Below, piece after piece: positions 6,495 to 16,529 of a DNA stretch of 33,504 bases (its first letter is position 1; each line of letters opens with the position of its first letter). The notes under the pieces are model-generated. The model did no database searches. It was not told where the DNA came from and saw nothing but the letters and a program-made list of their open reading frames with translations. The stretch is from contig DDIR01000123.1 in assembly GCA_002338715.1 (NCBI GenBank), positions 1 to 33,504 of the forward strand, given 5' to 3'. Source of the stretch: Phycisphaerales bacterium UBA1845 (GTDB lineage Bacteria > Planctomycetota > Phycisphaerae > UBA1845). The position numbers were made by a program, and so were the translations under genes.

Positions 6495-9400
6495 CTACCG
6501 CTGGCGGCGACGTCGCAACTGCTGGGTCTTCATGCGGCTGAAACCGAGCAGCATCAGCAGCATCGTCGCGGTGCCCGTAGCACCACATGGTGCGTCGGCT
6601 CCACAGCTGGCCGCATCTTCACTGCCGCTGTCGACGCATTCGCCGTCGACGCAAGTCTGACCGCTTGCACAGTCCGAGTTCACCGTGCAGGCGGCATCTG
6701 CGGCGGTGCATTCACCGTCGACACATGACTCACCCTGTGGGCAATCCTGGCTCGTCTGGCAGCCATTCGTCGAAACTTCGCACACGTTGTCGACGCAAGT
6801 CTCGCCCTCGAGGCAGTCCGCGGTTGTTTCGCAGTCAGCCCCCGGCAGGTTCGGATCCGGCTGCTCGACGATACAACCGTCCGCATCAACGGCTGACCCG
6901 GGTGGGGTTCCCTGGCACAGGTCGTTGCAGTTCGGAACACCGTCAACGTCCGAGTCGGTGTCGGCAACGCCACATCCGCAAACACCGGGTTCGCCCTTGT
7001 TCGAATCGTTCGGGCAGCCGTCGCAGACATCGCCAATGCCATCGTTGTCGGCGTCGGCTTGATTGGCGTTTGAATTGTTCGGACAGTTGTCCACGCAATC
7101 AAGATCGCCGTCATTGTCGCTGTCGATGTCCGGCGATCCGCAACCGCAGACGCCAACCGATGTCTTGTTCGCATCATTCGGGCAAGCGTCGCAAGCGTTA
7201 CCGCGGCCGTCACCATCACTGTCGGTCTGGTTGGCGTTCGCGTTCAGCGGACAGTTGTCGTTGCAATCGGGAACACCGTCAAAGTCAGGGTCGACTTCCT
7301 CGACGCCGCAACCGCATGCACCGGCTTCTGTTTCATTCTTATCGTTCGGACATTCGTCAACGCAATCGGGCGTGCCGTCGTCGTCGGTGTCAATGCGATC
7401 GTCCAGATCGTCGCCGGTACCGTTGGTGCAGACGTCGATGCAATTGGGCACCGTGTCGCCATCGGTGTCGGTCTCAGCAATACCGCAACCGCAACTGCCC
7501 TGTGACGTCTTGTTCGGATCGGTTGGGCAACCGTCGTTGCAGTTCGGTGTGCCGTCAGCATCCGTGTCGGTTTCGGGCGTGCCGCAACCGCAGGCACCCG
7601 GTGCAACCTTCAGGAAGTCATTCGGGCATCCGTCGCATGGATTGAACGTTCCATCGTTGTCGGAGTCGCCCTGGCAACCATCCGGAATGTGATCGTTGTT
7701 GCAGTCACCGCAGGCAGCCGCATTGGCGAATCCGGTCGGGCAATTCGCGATGTCGACCGTGTCCAGGATGCCGTTGTTGTTGCAATCTTCGCATTCGTCC
7801 GGAACACCGGTCAGGTCAACGTCAGGACTAAACCCTGAATCAATGTCGCATTCGTCAAGAATGTCATTGAGGTTACAGTCGTTGCCGTCGAGCTCGCAGA
7901 TGTCCTGAACCTGGTTGTTGTTGCAATCGTCCTGCGATTCGCATTCGTCGAGGACGCTGTTGTTGTTGCAGTCGTTGCCTGCAATTTCGCAGATGTCCTG
8001 GACCTGGTTGTTGTTGCAGTCGTCCTGCGATTCGCACTCGTCGGGGACAGTATTGGCGTTGCAGTCCACACTGCCATTGGCGATTGCACAGAAGTCCAAT
8101 TCGCCATTGTTGTCACAGTCGGCCTGCGACTGGCATTCGTCAGGAACGTTGTTCCCGTCGCAATCTTCAGACCCGCTCAAGATGTCGAGCGTGTCGGCGA
8201 TACCGTTGGTGTTGCAGTCCGGAATACATGTGCAATTCTCGGTACAGAACGGATCGACCGGAACTTCACCGCACGGACAAACATCCGGTGCGAGCTTGGC
8301 CGAATCGAACGGGCAACCGTCACAGGCGTCGCCAGCCGAGTCATTGTCACTGTTGGTCTGATCGGAGTTCGGAAAATCTGGACAGTTGTCGATGTCATTG
8401 CCCACACCGTCCAGATCGTCGTCACGCGGGCCGACATCGATCGTCAGTTCAATCGTCGACGTGACACCGGTCGCCGAGTTCTGGACCGTCATCAGGATGT
8501 TGGCACCCAATGGCTGCGACTGGGCGTACACGTGTTCAACGATCGGTCCGGTGCCAATCAGTTCATTGCCGTCGCCAAAGTCCCACGTGTAAAGAAGATC
8601 AGGGTTGTCCAATTCATAGAATTCGTCCCGTGTTTGCGACGCATCGAATGCGACCACGAGGGGGTTCCCGGCATTCGGATACGTGATTTCGAGTTGCGGG
8701 AAGAGCCGCGGAAGCACGTTTCCATTCAGGAATGAAATGGGGGCGCTGTAGGCGGTCTTACCCGTGGTGAAGAAGGTAAAACCGTCCGCGCGATTGTCTT
8801 CATCGCCGGCTGAGAAACTACCGAGCCGGTAAGTGACGTTGCCCGCGGAACTACTGTTTCCGGGATTCTGTGCCAATATCAGTTCCGTCTTGGAGGGCAC
8901 GGAAAGAATGTTGTAGAACCCGGGCACGACATTGGTTCCACCCGTAATTCGGACTACGTCATTCGAATCGAAACTCGTCGCGTCGAAAGAGGCATCCGGG
9001 TCAGTCAGCTTGAACTGTCCGACGTTGGTGACGTTGGCGCCATCACCCAATACGCCCGTCCAGTCAATCGTGAACGTGATCTCGCCGTTGTCGCTGGTGT
9101 ACTCGACGCCGGTCGTGGCATTGGCCTGCTCGCCGGAAAGCTCACCGATGACTTGCCAGATTTCCTGCCCTGGCGTTGTGTCGTCAACGCAGATGACGTC
9201 CCACAATTCAACCTTCGATGTTGCAAGGTCGACAATGACGGGACTGTCGTCCGTGAGCCCGGTTGTTCCGATCATCACCGACGTGCCGCGGATCTTACCC
9301 GAACCACGATTGGTGCCTGTCGGGCGGGCCGGCGAGGCGCTCGGGTCGGTTCGACCATCCTGACCTGGACCGGGGACCATTCTCGCGTAGAAGAAATAGG

Positions 9401-12400
9401 TTCCGTCACCCGGCAGTGCAATCAAGGGAACACCGTAATTTCCGGTGACGTACCCTGGCGCTTTGGTCTGGGGAGGGCTAAGCAGCGTGCCGTCATAGCC
9501 TTCGTTGTCGGAGTCGAAATAGAACTCGATCTTGGTTCCGCCATCGAAGTCGAATGCGTTGTAGGCAATGCGATACTGACCACCGACCACCAAACCGCCC
9601 GGCGGATCGATGAAGTTGAGAAGCGGCACCAATCGCGGCGTCCACAGGAACGTCACAAACGAGCTTTCAAATTCCTGAACGATATCAAGGATTTCGATGC
9701 CGCTGCGAATCTGGCCATACCACCGCGAATTCGGATCGGTGGCATCTTCACGCCATTCGGTCACACCATTGAGTCCGGGGAACGGATCGCCCGCATCACC
9801 CGCGTCCTCACCGCCGTCGGCTTGGACGATTGCGTAGATGAAGTTGGACCCAACGCGCTGCTGCAACGGCTGAGCTTCCGGTGCGTCCAGGAGCGGGCGT
9901 GGAATGTTGGTATGCATCAACATCATTCCGTTGCCGATCGGGGCGCCGGGAGCGTAGAGCGAGAAGTTGATCTTATTACCACCGGCACCGGGTTCGTCCG
10001 GCGGGTCAACACCGGTCAATCGGTAGAAGTAAAAGCGCTCTTCCAGGTCCGGATCAGCGTCCTTGTTGCGGTTCTCGTGGTAATACACCGAATGCGACGG
10101 ATCGAATGCAAAGTCGGTCAATTCGATCTCGGTCGGTTCGCCGGGACGAAGGATGTCAGCGAGGTCCGTCACGTCGATCCATGACGGGTGTGCCGTGCCA
10201 AGGAAGGAGTTGCCCGTGAACTTTTCTTTCAAGACCGGCGACGGATGGACGAACCCACCGGCCATGATATCCCAAGCTCCCACCGGGGTGTCGATAATTG
10301 CTCCGGGCAGGTATTCGTCATAGTCGTAGAGGTCTGGGTAGAGTTCCCAGACGTGCAACCATTCATGCGCCATTAGCTGCTTTCCTGCACCACCGACCAC
10401 GCCACCCACATCGCCACCAACTTCGCCGACGTCACCGAGCGTCGTCCCAAAGTCAGAGAACCAAATTGGCGAGAGCGATCCGGGCGTGTCTTCCCGTACC
10501 TGAATCGGAAGATCCATCGCAGGTGCGGGCAACTGGAAGAGCCCTCTGCCACCTGGTGCCAAGCCGGTCGCAACAATGCCGGCAGGGAGGATGAACGTGG
10601 AGTGTACGAAATTGAAATGCAGGTCAAAACAGACTTCTTCTTCTCCCCCCAAAGGAAGCGGGATTGTGAGACAGATTGTGTTGTCCACCGGCATGACCAG
10701 AAGGTCCCAGTCGGCTGAATCATCATGGACTTCGACGGCATCTTCGGTCAGTCGCCGTCGGTTAAACGGATAGGTCGTGCTTGGGCCGCCATCATTGGTT
10801 GTCCCCAAGTCGAGGTCGACTGAGTAGTTCTCGGTTCCACGATCACGCACCTCACCTTGGTCGAGAAGTCCGTCAAGGTTGAAGTCGCGTTTCATCGCCA
10901 AACCTGATGTTGCGTCATCGTCTTTACGCCACGTCAGAAACTCCAGGCTCGTCAAGTTTCCACCGTCAAAGCCGGCAGTGCCGTGGATGTTGAATGCAAA
11001 GGGTCCAGCCGGTGGGATAATACTATCGGGGCCGCTTGGGTTGTTGGGGTTATTTGTGCCTCGATCATGTCCCCAGTCGTTGGTACTAAACGGTGAAGTG
11101 ACTTCACCGAATCGACCGTCACCACCGTACCACTCACCGTCGAATCCGAGGACCATCGGATCGAGGCTGTTGGTGTTGATGAAACCGAAGTGCGAGTAGC
11201 CCGAGTAAACCGGTTCACCGGCAGTAAAGCTGCGCGTGTGATACATCGAGGAGGGCAAGTCGCGGAACTCGGCTGGACCGTCGTAGTAACCCGTCGTGTC
11301 CGGGTAGATGCTGCCGCCACCGCCATTTGGATTCTCTGCGTCAAATCCGTCACCGACGAACATCGGCTCCAGGGTTGGGGAGTCGCATTCGTTTTCCTGT
11401 ACTTCTGCATCGGGAGTGCACTCGACGCCTGTTCTGGCGTTCGTTCCACCGACGTTTGGGTTGAAGTCGCGCGGGCCGCCAACGCCGGGTGACTGCGGGT
11501 CAAAGTCCCGCATGACCGGAATGTCTTCGACCCATTCAGGTGCATCGGGCGCTTCTGTTGGAATCAAGCCGCTATCGATGTGCTCGTCACGCCAGTATTG
11601 ACGCCACCATTCCTGGTACGACACCATCGCCGGATAAAACGCCCCGGGTTCCGGTGTGATGGGGACATAAAAGCCGCCCGGCGCCGGTGCCTGTTGGAGT
11701 TTCGTATTGCCGACTTCGGTCCAAGCGTCAGGTCCGTCATACACACCGTTACCGCAACGCGCGATCAATGCATCCGCGTCGCCAGGGTAGTTTCGGCGGA
11801 TGTAAGCCTCTGCCCACGCGCGGCTGCCTTTTGTTTCAACATCGCCCTCAAACGTGTTGTTTGGACTTGGATCAAGCTTGATCCATCGGCCTTCCACCGT
11901 GGTGCTTTCGCGATCGTAGATGACCAGGAAGTCTTCAAAAGGTTCGGCATAGTCCCAAGCGCCATCGTCGTCAAAATCACAGTATTCGTCGTTTCCGATT
12001 TCTCCATCGGGCGTGCAGTCCGGGACCGTATCGCCCAGATCGTTTTGCATGGACCCTTTGTAACCATCCGCCGTGTCTTCGGTCAGCGCGTCGTAGTACC
12101 CGTTGCCATTGAGGTCGACGAATCGTTCGCCGGGCGTCCAGACCGGATTGCCGTGAATGTCCATGTCGTCCAAGCCGAGCGGATAAACTTTGACGTTGGC
12201 AGTGGGATCGTCAGGTGTTCCGGTGCTGTCGTTGTCGTAGAGGTCACCGTTGTAGTCAATGCGATACATCTGACGTGATTGGTCAAAGTTCTCGCCTTCG
12301 AATTCTGAGTAAGAGCCGCCATTAAGATTCGTGAAGGGAAGCGTGCTGGGAGAGCCTTCGGGCAGGAGCGGCCAGGGAACTTCACCCCAGTCAAACACGT

Positions 12401-12695
12401 TTCCGGTTACGGTAACCTGCCCATATGAGATTTCCTTCCAGTACTCTGCAAACGAGTCAATGTTTGGATTGAAGTCGTCGAAGTACTGATCGAAGATGTC
12501 GCCGCGATCCACGCCAGTCACGCTGGCTGGCGGGTAGCCACCGCTCACCGACTTTGGCGGGACGACCATCATCACGGTGAACTTTCGCTCATCGGCGACG
12601 GCTTGCGTGGCAACAAAAAGCGAGAACATAATCGCCAGGCTCAAGCCCGCGCAAATCCAGTTGCAGAATCCTCGTGTACGATTGTTGGTTTTCAC
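6495..12695 (-). CDS. Giant secreted M6-like metalloprotease with PKD-like and TSP3 repeats
   Basis: The 2066-residue exported protein starts at GTG 12695, with GGGGAG 6 bases upstream; longer ATG forms lack this site. A signal peptide follows a basic start (ICAGLSLAIMFSLFVATQA). The N-terminal half resembles immune inhibitor A/M6 peptidases: HEWLH at residues 777-781 gives the zinc motif, followed by ELYPDLYDYD and GAWDIMAGG as in that family. Around residues 1330-1415 is a PKD-like domain (YTWDFGDGNELIGTG). From ~1425 to ~1930 come many calcium-type TSP3 repeats (DNDSAGDACDGCP) mixed with the planctomycete DCNNN...DECES repeat. Three Cys repeats (DCPQGESCVDGEC type) follow. The C-terminus is a hydrophobic stretch and RRRRQR, resembling a CTERM-type surface sorting tail. 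Substrate is unknown. The mature N-terminal part also carries EF-like DxDxDG patches. Confidence 0.85.
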   Translation of the reverse strand: MKTNNRTRGFCNWICAGLSLAIMFSLFVATQAVADERKFTVMMVVPPKSVSGGYPPASVTGVDRGDIFDQYFDDFNPNIDSFAEYWKEISYGQVTVTGNVFDWGEVPWPLLPEGSPSTLPFTNLNGGSYSEFEGENFDQSRQMYRIDYNGDLYDNDSTGTPDDPTANVKVYPLGLDDMDIHGNPVWTPGERFVDLNGNGYYDALTEDTADGYKGSMQNDLGDTVPDCTPDGEIGNDEYCDFDDDGAWDYAEPFEDFLVIYDRESTTVEGRWIKLDPSPNNTFEGDVETKGSRAWAEAYIRRNYPGDADALIARCGNGVYDGPDAWTEVGNTKLQQAPAPGGFYVPITPEPGAFYPAMVSYQEWWRQYWRDEHIDSGLIPTEAPDAPEWVEDIPVMRDFDPQSPGVGGPRDFNPNVGGTNARTGVECTPDAEVQENECDSPTLEPMFVGDGFDAENPNGGGGSIYPDTTGYYDGPAEFRDLPSSMYHTRSFTAGEPVYSGYSHFGFINTNSLDPMVLGFDGEWYGGDGRFGEVTSPFSTNDWGHDRGTNNPNNPSGPDSIIPPAGPFAFNIHGTAGFDGGNLTSLEFLTWRKDDDATSGLAMKRDFNLDGLLDQGEVRDRGTENYSVDLDLGTTNDGGPSTTYPFNRRRLTEDAVEVHDDSADWDLLVMPVDNTICLTIPLPLGGEEEVCFDLHFNFVHSTFILPAGIVATGLAPGGRGLFQLPAPAMDLPIQVREDTPGSLSPIWFSDFGTTLGDVGEVGGDVGGVVGGAGKQLMAHEWLHVWELYPDLYDYDEYLPGAIIDTPVGAWDIMAGGFVHPSPVLKEKFTGNSFLGTAHPSWIDVTDLADILRPGEPTEIELTDFAFDPSHSVYYHENRNKDADPDLEERFYFYRLTGVDPPDEPGAGGNKINFSLYAPGAPIGNGMMLMHTNIPRPLLDAPEAQPLQQRVGSNFIYAIVQADGGEDAGDAGDPFPGLNGVTEWREDATDPNSRWYGQIRSGIEILDIVQEFESSFVTFLWTPRLVPLLNFIDPPGGLVVGGQYRIAYNAFDFDGGTKIEFYFDSDNEGYDGTLLSPPQTKAPGYVTGNYGVPLIALPGDGTYFFYARMVPGPGQDGRTDPSASPARPTGTNRGSGKIRGTSVMIGTTGLTDDSPVIVDLATSKVELWDVICVDDTTPGQEIWQVIGELSGEQANATTGVEYTSDNGEITFTIDWTGVLGDGANVTNVGQFKLTDPDASFDATSFDSNDVVRITGGTNVVPGFYNILSVPSKTELILAQNPGNSSSAGNVTYRLGSFSAGDEDNRADGFTFFTTGKTAYSAPISFLNGNVLPRLFPQLEITYPNAGNPLVVAFDASQTRDEFYELDNPDLLYTWDFGDGNELIGTGPIVEHVYAQSQPLGANILMTVQNSATGVTSTIELTIDVGPRDDDLDGVGNDIDNCPDFPNSDQTNSDNDSAGDACDGCPFDSAKLAPDVCPCGEVPVDPFCTENCTCIPDCNTNGIADTLDILSGSEDCDGNNVPDECQSQADCDNNGELDFCAIANGSVDCNANTVPDECESQDDCNNNQVQDICEIAGNDCNNNSVLDECESQDDCNNNQVQDICELDGNDCNLNDILDECDIDSGFSPDVDLTGVPDECEDCNNNGILDTVDIANCPTGFANAAACGDCNNDHIPDGCQGDSDNDGTFNPCDGCPNDFLKVAPGACGCGTPETDTDADGTPNCNDGCPTDPNKTSQGSCGCGIAETDTDGDTVPNCIDVCTNGTGDDLDDRIDTDDDGTPDCVDECPNDKNETEAGACGCGVEEVDPDFDGVPDCNDNCPLNANANQTDSDGDGRGNACDACPNDANKTSVGVCGCGSPDIDSDNDGDLDCVDNCPNNSNANQADADNDGIGDVCDGCPNDSNKGEPGVCGCGVADTDSDVDGVPNCNDLCQGTPPGSAVDADGCIVEQPDPNLPGADCETTADCLEGETCVDNVCEVSTNGCQTSQDCPQGESCVDGECTAADAACTVNSDCASGQTCVDGECVDSGSEDAASCGADAPCGATGTATMLLMLLGFSRMKTQQLRRRRQR

Positions 12696-12784
12696 GGCAG
12701 CTCCCCAATGGCTCGTTTGGTTGTCTAGATCCAGCAAGCAGTGCGAATCTTCAAGCAAATCTGTTTTGGTCTGGCATCAACTTT

Positions 12785-12812
12785 GAAGTTGTCAAAATCG
12801 AAGTTGTCAAAA
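12785..12812. promoter_or_regulatory. Tandem 13-bp direct repeat upstream of the giant protease gene
   Basis: GAAGTTGTCAAAA occurs twice, 15 bases apart (12785-12797 and 12800-12812). On the minus strand each copy contains TTGACA, the consensus -35 hexamer, about 90-115 bases before the protease start. No good -10 box is seen at 16-18 bases, so this may be a pair of alternative -35 sites, an operator, or chance. Confidence 0.35.
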
Positions 12813-13161
12813 ACACCGAGACGACAGGCGCCGCACGAGGCGAACATGGGCGCGAATGCGATCCGCCATCAAGGCCATTGCCCGGCGCGGGGCATCGATG
12901 CCGCGGCACGTGGGTGAGCAATCTGATGGACGAGCGCTCGAACGTCGGCACACCGGGTATCGCCTGTAAGAATCGCGTTTTGATTCATACTAGGCAGCAC
13001 CTCGGACGACATTCAACGCCGATTGTCGTCGATGCACCAGTGTCCAGTCAAGTCTAGTTGAACGCGGAACTTATGAATCGTCACCGATATCAGGACCTTC
13101 GCGCGCAGCCTGACTTGTCAGATTCTGTGTAACGTCGACTTGGACACTGCGAATCGCGGGC
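12813..13161. other. Non-coding stretch between protease and selenoprotein genes
   Basis: About 350 bases lie between the 3' end of the selenoprotein gene and the upstream region of the protease gene. Open frames here (for example 12674-13057 plus) have no recognisable domain, poor starts and no family-like composition. I see no terminator with a T-tract after the selenoprotein stop, and no tRNA-like structure. Confidence 0.5.
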
Positions 13162-14097
13162 TTATCGGTCTTCGTTGTTGAGTGCCTTGATGCGCTCCAG
13201 CACCGGTTCCCACGATGCCCGGTGATGGATCATCATTGGAAAGATCTCCCTGACGTGGCCGGTTTTATCGATGAAGTACGTCGTGGTCTGATGATATCGG
13301 TCCTTCGTGATCCCTTCGATGTCCGCAACCAATTTGAATCTTGGCTCAGAGTTGAAGTGTTTCAGGAATTTGGCATGTGATACCAAATCTTTGTCTTCCT
13401 GCGCTACTGCAATCACCACGGTGTCGAGCTTCGTGAATTCGTCGTAGCTTTCCTGCAACTGGACCAGTTGCTTCGCACAGTACGGTCACCAAAACGCCCG
13501 ATACGTGGTGAGCACGATATTCGATTTTCCGATCATCTCGCCAAGATCGACCTGCGTGCCATCCGCCTGCGGCAATGAGACACCCTTCACCTTCTCGCCT
13601 ATTTTGACAAGACTGTTGTCGCCCCAGGATGCATCGCCGATCGCGACTTCTTTCCCCCCACCCTCCGCAATCACCGGAACCGCAATCCGCTTTCTGATGA
13701 AGCGAACCGAGCCATCTTCCAGCGTTGCATAGGCAATGAAATTGATTGCGATCTGATCAGAATCTTTCGGCGCGGCGATGAGTTTGAAATCAATATTGGA
13801 AGATTTGGATTCGAGCGCACGTTCAAACGGGGCGCGGAGAAATTCATTCTTTGCCAATTCCTTGTGCTCATTCAGGACCTTCCCGACCAGTTCGACCGAT
13901 TTGGGAACATCGATCTGAATCAGCGGGACGGGAATCCCGGCTTGGTCCACGGACGAGTTGGAAGCAATATCCCAGTTCAATGTGAGCGTGTAGGACTGGC
14001 CCACGTGCAAATCCGTGGCATCGATCCTTGCAGATATCTCGACGGCATTGGGCTGCACAATTCCCAGTGCCATGATGCAGAGCATTGGCATCGACAT
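13162..14097 (-). CDS. Probable selenoprotein: thioredoxin-fold protein with U-x-x-C site (in-frame TGA = Sec204)
   Basis: Two open frames in the same phase (13486-14097 and 13162-13458) are separated by a single TGA at 13486-13488. Read through as selenocysteine they give a 311-residue protein. Residues ~1-18 form a short hydrophobic export signal. Residues ~20-150 look like a beta-sandwich such as the DsbD N-terminal type (VGQSYTLTLNWDI, AINFIAYATLEDGSVRFIRK). Residues ~170-311 are a thioredoxin/AhpC-TSA fold (KGVSLPQADGTQVDLGEMIG, then NIVLTTYRAFW-U-PYCAKQL). The UGA falls exactly on the first redox Cys of the W-C-x-x-C motif, with Cys207 as resolving residue. The downstream half keeps family features (TTTYFIDKTGHVREIF). 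A hairpin fitting a bacterial SECIS follows. GGAG lies 10 bases before the ATG. A nonsense mutation or sequencing error is the alternative. Confidence 0.8.
13455..13488 (-). promoter_or_regulatory. UGA-Sec codon and putative bacterial SECIS hairpin
   Basis: Downstream of the UGA the mRNA reads GCAACUG-GUC-CAGUUGC (13455-13471), a perfect 7-bp stem with a 3-base loop. The loop begins 21 bases after the UGA and starts with G. The apex CUGGUCCAG shares the GGUC of the E. coli fdhF SECIS apex, at nearly the same distance from the UGA. This fits the general bacterial SECIS rules of UGA-to-loop distance and a G early in the loop. No bulged U is evident. Confidence 0.72.
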
Positions 14098-14363
14098 GTG
14101 TTTTGTTCTCCAGAGTATTTGTCAGGCCCGGGTGGATGATCGCAATCGACCTTTAACAAAACCCACTTGGTCGAAGCAAGTCAAACGGATCATAGAAGCT
14201 GTTCAAGAGATTGCAAAACGGTAATTCCTGGGGACTTAGGCAGACTTCACAGGGACGTGCGAAGCGTGATGACGGCTTAATTTTGCATTCACGGCAAAAG
14301 CTTTTAGGGTGTATGGGTCTAAATCTGCCTGAATTATGACTTCAAACAAGCCAAGGAGGCCAA
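14098..14363. other. Divergent intergenic region (selenoprotein and sucrose operon promoters)
   Basis: These 266 bases separate two divergent transcription units and must hold both promoters. TTGCAT at 14283-14288 with a TA-rich stretch 16 bases on (TAGGGT) is a weak candidate for the sucrose operon. A strong ribosome site AAGGAGG at 14352-14358 precedes the plus-strand start. No riboswitch or terminator was recognised. Confidence 0.4.
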
Positions 14364-16529
14364 ATGTCGGATGGATCGGGTCGTTACATCATGCTTGTCA
14401 GCGTTCATGGACGCGTCCGCGGTTCTGACATGGAACTTGGGGTGGATCCCGATACCGGTGGGCAGATCACCTATGTGGTCGAATTGGCCAAGGCGTTGAT
14501 CGAGCACTCCGAAGTCGACCGCGTGGATCTGGTAACGCGGCGTCTTGTCGATCCCAAACTCGATTCGGTATATGGCGAGAAGTTTGAAGAGCTAGCCCCA
14601 GGTGCAAACATCGTCCGCATCGAATGTGGTCCCCGACGCTACCTCGCGAAAGAATCGCTCTGGCCACATTTGGACAGTTTCTCGGACAATCTGCTTCGAT
14701 TTTTGCGAAATCAGGGGCGTGTTCCCGACCTGATTCACGGGCACTATGCCGACGCTGGATATGTGGCGGCGCGGTTGTCGTCGCTCTTGGGGATACCGAT
14801 GGCCTTCACCGGTCATTCGCTCGGACGGGTCAAAAAGCAGCGGCTACTTGAACAGGGAACGACCGAAGAAGCCATCGAGAAACGATACCGCATCACACGG
14901 CGCATCGAGGCCGAAGAGTATGCGCTCGACAACGCAAACTTCGTTGTAACCAGCACCCATCAGGAAGTTGAAGAGCAATATGCGCTCTACGACAACTATC
15001 AGCCCGGTCGCATGACCGTGATTCCGCCGGCTGTCGATCTGAGTCGCTTCACGCCGCCACCGCGCAGTTGGCGCAACCTGCCAAAGATCCAGAAGGCGAT
15101 CGCGCCGTTTCTTGAGGATTGGGCCAAACCGATGATCCTGGCGGTGTCGCGTCCCGATCCGCGCAAGAATATTTCCGCGCTCATCAAGGCATTTGGCGAG
15201 AATCAGGAATTGCGCGATCGTGCGAATCTCGTGGTGGTCGCCGGCAATCGCACGGACATCAATCAACTTGATCGCAGTGCCCGTGAAGTTGTCAATGAGA
15301 TTCTCTATTACGCTGATCTCTATAATCTGTACGGCAAGATCGCCTACCCGAAAAATCATCAGTCCACTGACGTTCCGCACCTATATCAGTTGGCGGCCAA
15401 GACCAAGGGCGTGTTCGTCAATCCCGCGTTGACCGAACCATTCGGATTGACGTTGTTGGAATCAGCCGCCAGTGGACTGCCGATTGTGGCCACGTCGGAC
15501 GGTGGTCCGCGAGACATTGTGGCGCTCTGTAAGAACGGTGTACTCATTGATCCGCTGGATACAGATGCGATTGGAAAGGCGCTGCTGGATGCCATTTCAG
15601 ATCGAGGGCAATGGAACCGCTGGTCTCGGTCGGGTTTGCGCGGAGCGCACCGGCATTACTCGTGGTCAGCGCACGTCAGCAAGTTCGTCAACACTGCAAG
15701 CGCTGCGATCCGAAATTCCCACAAACGCCAGCGCCCGCTTTCAAACGCGGCCAGGCTCATCACCGCTGACCGAATCGTGGTCTGCGACATCGACAACACG
15801 TTGGTGGGCGACAAAGGCGGACTTCGCGAGTTGATTCGAATGCTAAAGGATGTTGGTTCACGCGTGGCGTTTGGGATCGCAACTGGACGAAGCCTCGAAT
15901 TGACGCTGTCTGTTTTGCAGGAGTGGAAGATTCCAACGCCACAACTCTTAATCACGTCTGTCGGTAGCGCCATACATTATGGGGCTCCGCTGATTGAGGA
16001 CCGTGGATTCGAGCAGCACATTCGCTATCGGTGGCGTCCTGACGCGATTCGCGAGGCGATGGCCGACGTTCCCGGATTGAAGCCACAGGGGCCGGAAGGA
16101 CAAACAGAATACAAAATCAGTTTCGACATGATCGAAGGCGAAGCACCTTCGGTAACGGACGTAATTCGCCATTTGAGGCGATCGCGCATACAAGCCAAAG
16201 TAATCGCATCGCATGGGGCATACCTCGATATCTTGCCGATAAGAGCATCTAAGGGCATGGCGCTGCGTTATTTCGCCATGGACTGGGGTGTTGGGCCCGA
16301 TCGTTGCCTTGTGGCTGGCGATTCGGGCAACGATGAGGAAATGCTGACAGGCAACACGCTGGGTGTGGTTGTAGGCAACCACGATCCAGAACTGGAGAAA
16401 CTCCGTGGCGAACCGCACATCTACTTTGCAGAAAAACACTACGCGTGGGGAATCATCGAAGGAATCGAGCACTACGACTTCTTCGGTCAGATCCGCACAC
16501 ACGAACCGGAGTTCATCTCGAATGTCTGA
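14364..16529 (+). CDS. Bifunctional sucrose-phosphate synthase / sucrose-phosphate phosphatase
   Basis: The 721-residue cytoplasmic enzyme makes sucrose-6-phosphate from a sugar nucleotide and fructose-6-phosphate and should also dephosphorylate it. Residues ~5-450 are a GT-B glycosyltransferase of the GT4 sucrose-phosphate synthase type ([52 protein letters not shown]). The donor-site EX7E motif lies in [16 protein letters not shown]. Residues ~465-715 are a HAD phosphatase. Its nucleophile is Asp475 with Asp477 in [20 protein letters not shown] and [12 protein letters not shown] are the other HAD motifs. A fused, apparently complete phosphatase differs from plant enzymes, whose C-terminal domain is inactive. 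AAGGAGG precedes the ATG by 5 bases. The stop overlaps the sucrose synthase start by 8 bases. Confidence 0.93.
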   Translation: MSDGSGRYIMLVSVHGRVRGSDMELGVDPDTGGQITYVVELAKALIEHSEVDRVDLVTRRLVDPKLDSVYGEKFEELAPGANIVRIECGPRRYLAKESLWPHLDSFSDNLLRFLRNQGRVPDLIHGHYADAGYVAARLSSLLGIPMAFTGHSLGRVKKQRLLEQGTTEEAIEKRYRITRRIEAEEYALDNANFVVTSTHQEVEEQYALYDNYQPGRMTVIPPAVDLSRFTPPPRSWRNLPKIQKAIAPFLEDWAKPMILAVSRPDPRKNISALIKAFGENQELRDRANLVVVAGNRTDINQLDRSAREVVNEILYYADLYNLYGKIAYPKNHQSTDVPHLYQLAAKTKGVFVNPALTEPFGLTLLESAASGLPIVATSDGGPRDIVALCKNGVLIDPLDTDAIGKALLDAISDRGQWNRWSRSGLRGAHRHYSWSAHVSKFVNTASAAIRNSHKRQRPLSNAARLITADRIVVCDIDNTLVGDKGGLRELIRMLKDVGSRVAFGIATGRSLELTLSVLQEWKIPTPQLLITSVGSAIHYGAPLIEDRGFEQHIRYRWRPDAIREAMADVPGLKPQGPEGQTEYKISFDMIEGEAPSVTDVIRHLRRSRIQAKVIASHGAYLDILPIRASKGMALRYFAMDWGVGPDRCLVAGDSGNDEEMLTGNTLGVVVGNHDPELEKLRGEPHIYFAEKHYAWGIIEGIEHYDFFGQIRTHEPEFISNV

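Noticed and set aside
6587..8464. Long plus-strand frames opposite the protease repeat region
   Set aside because: They are Arg/Cys/His- or Ser/Pro/Gln-rich mirror images of the TSP3 repeats and have no start context.
12674..13057. 127-residue plus-strand frame between the protease and selenoprotein genes
   Set aside because: No domain, no ribosome site, and it starts inside the protease 5' end.
13486..13488. TGA as a simple nonsense mutation or frameshift splitting the gene
   Set aside because: The phase is unchanged, the TGA sits exactly on the redox position with Cys at +3, the downstream half stays protein-like, and a SECIS-type hairpin follows. It is kept only as an alternative.
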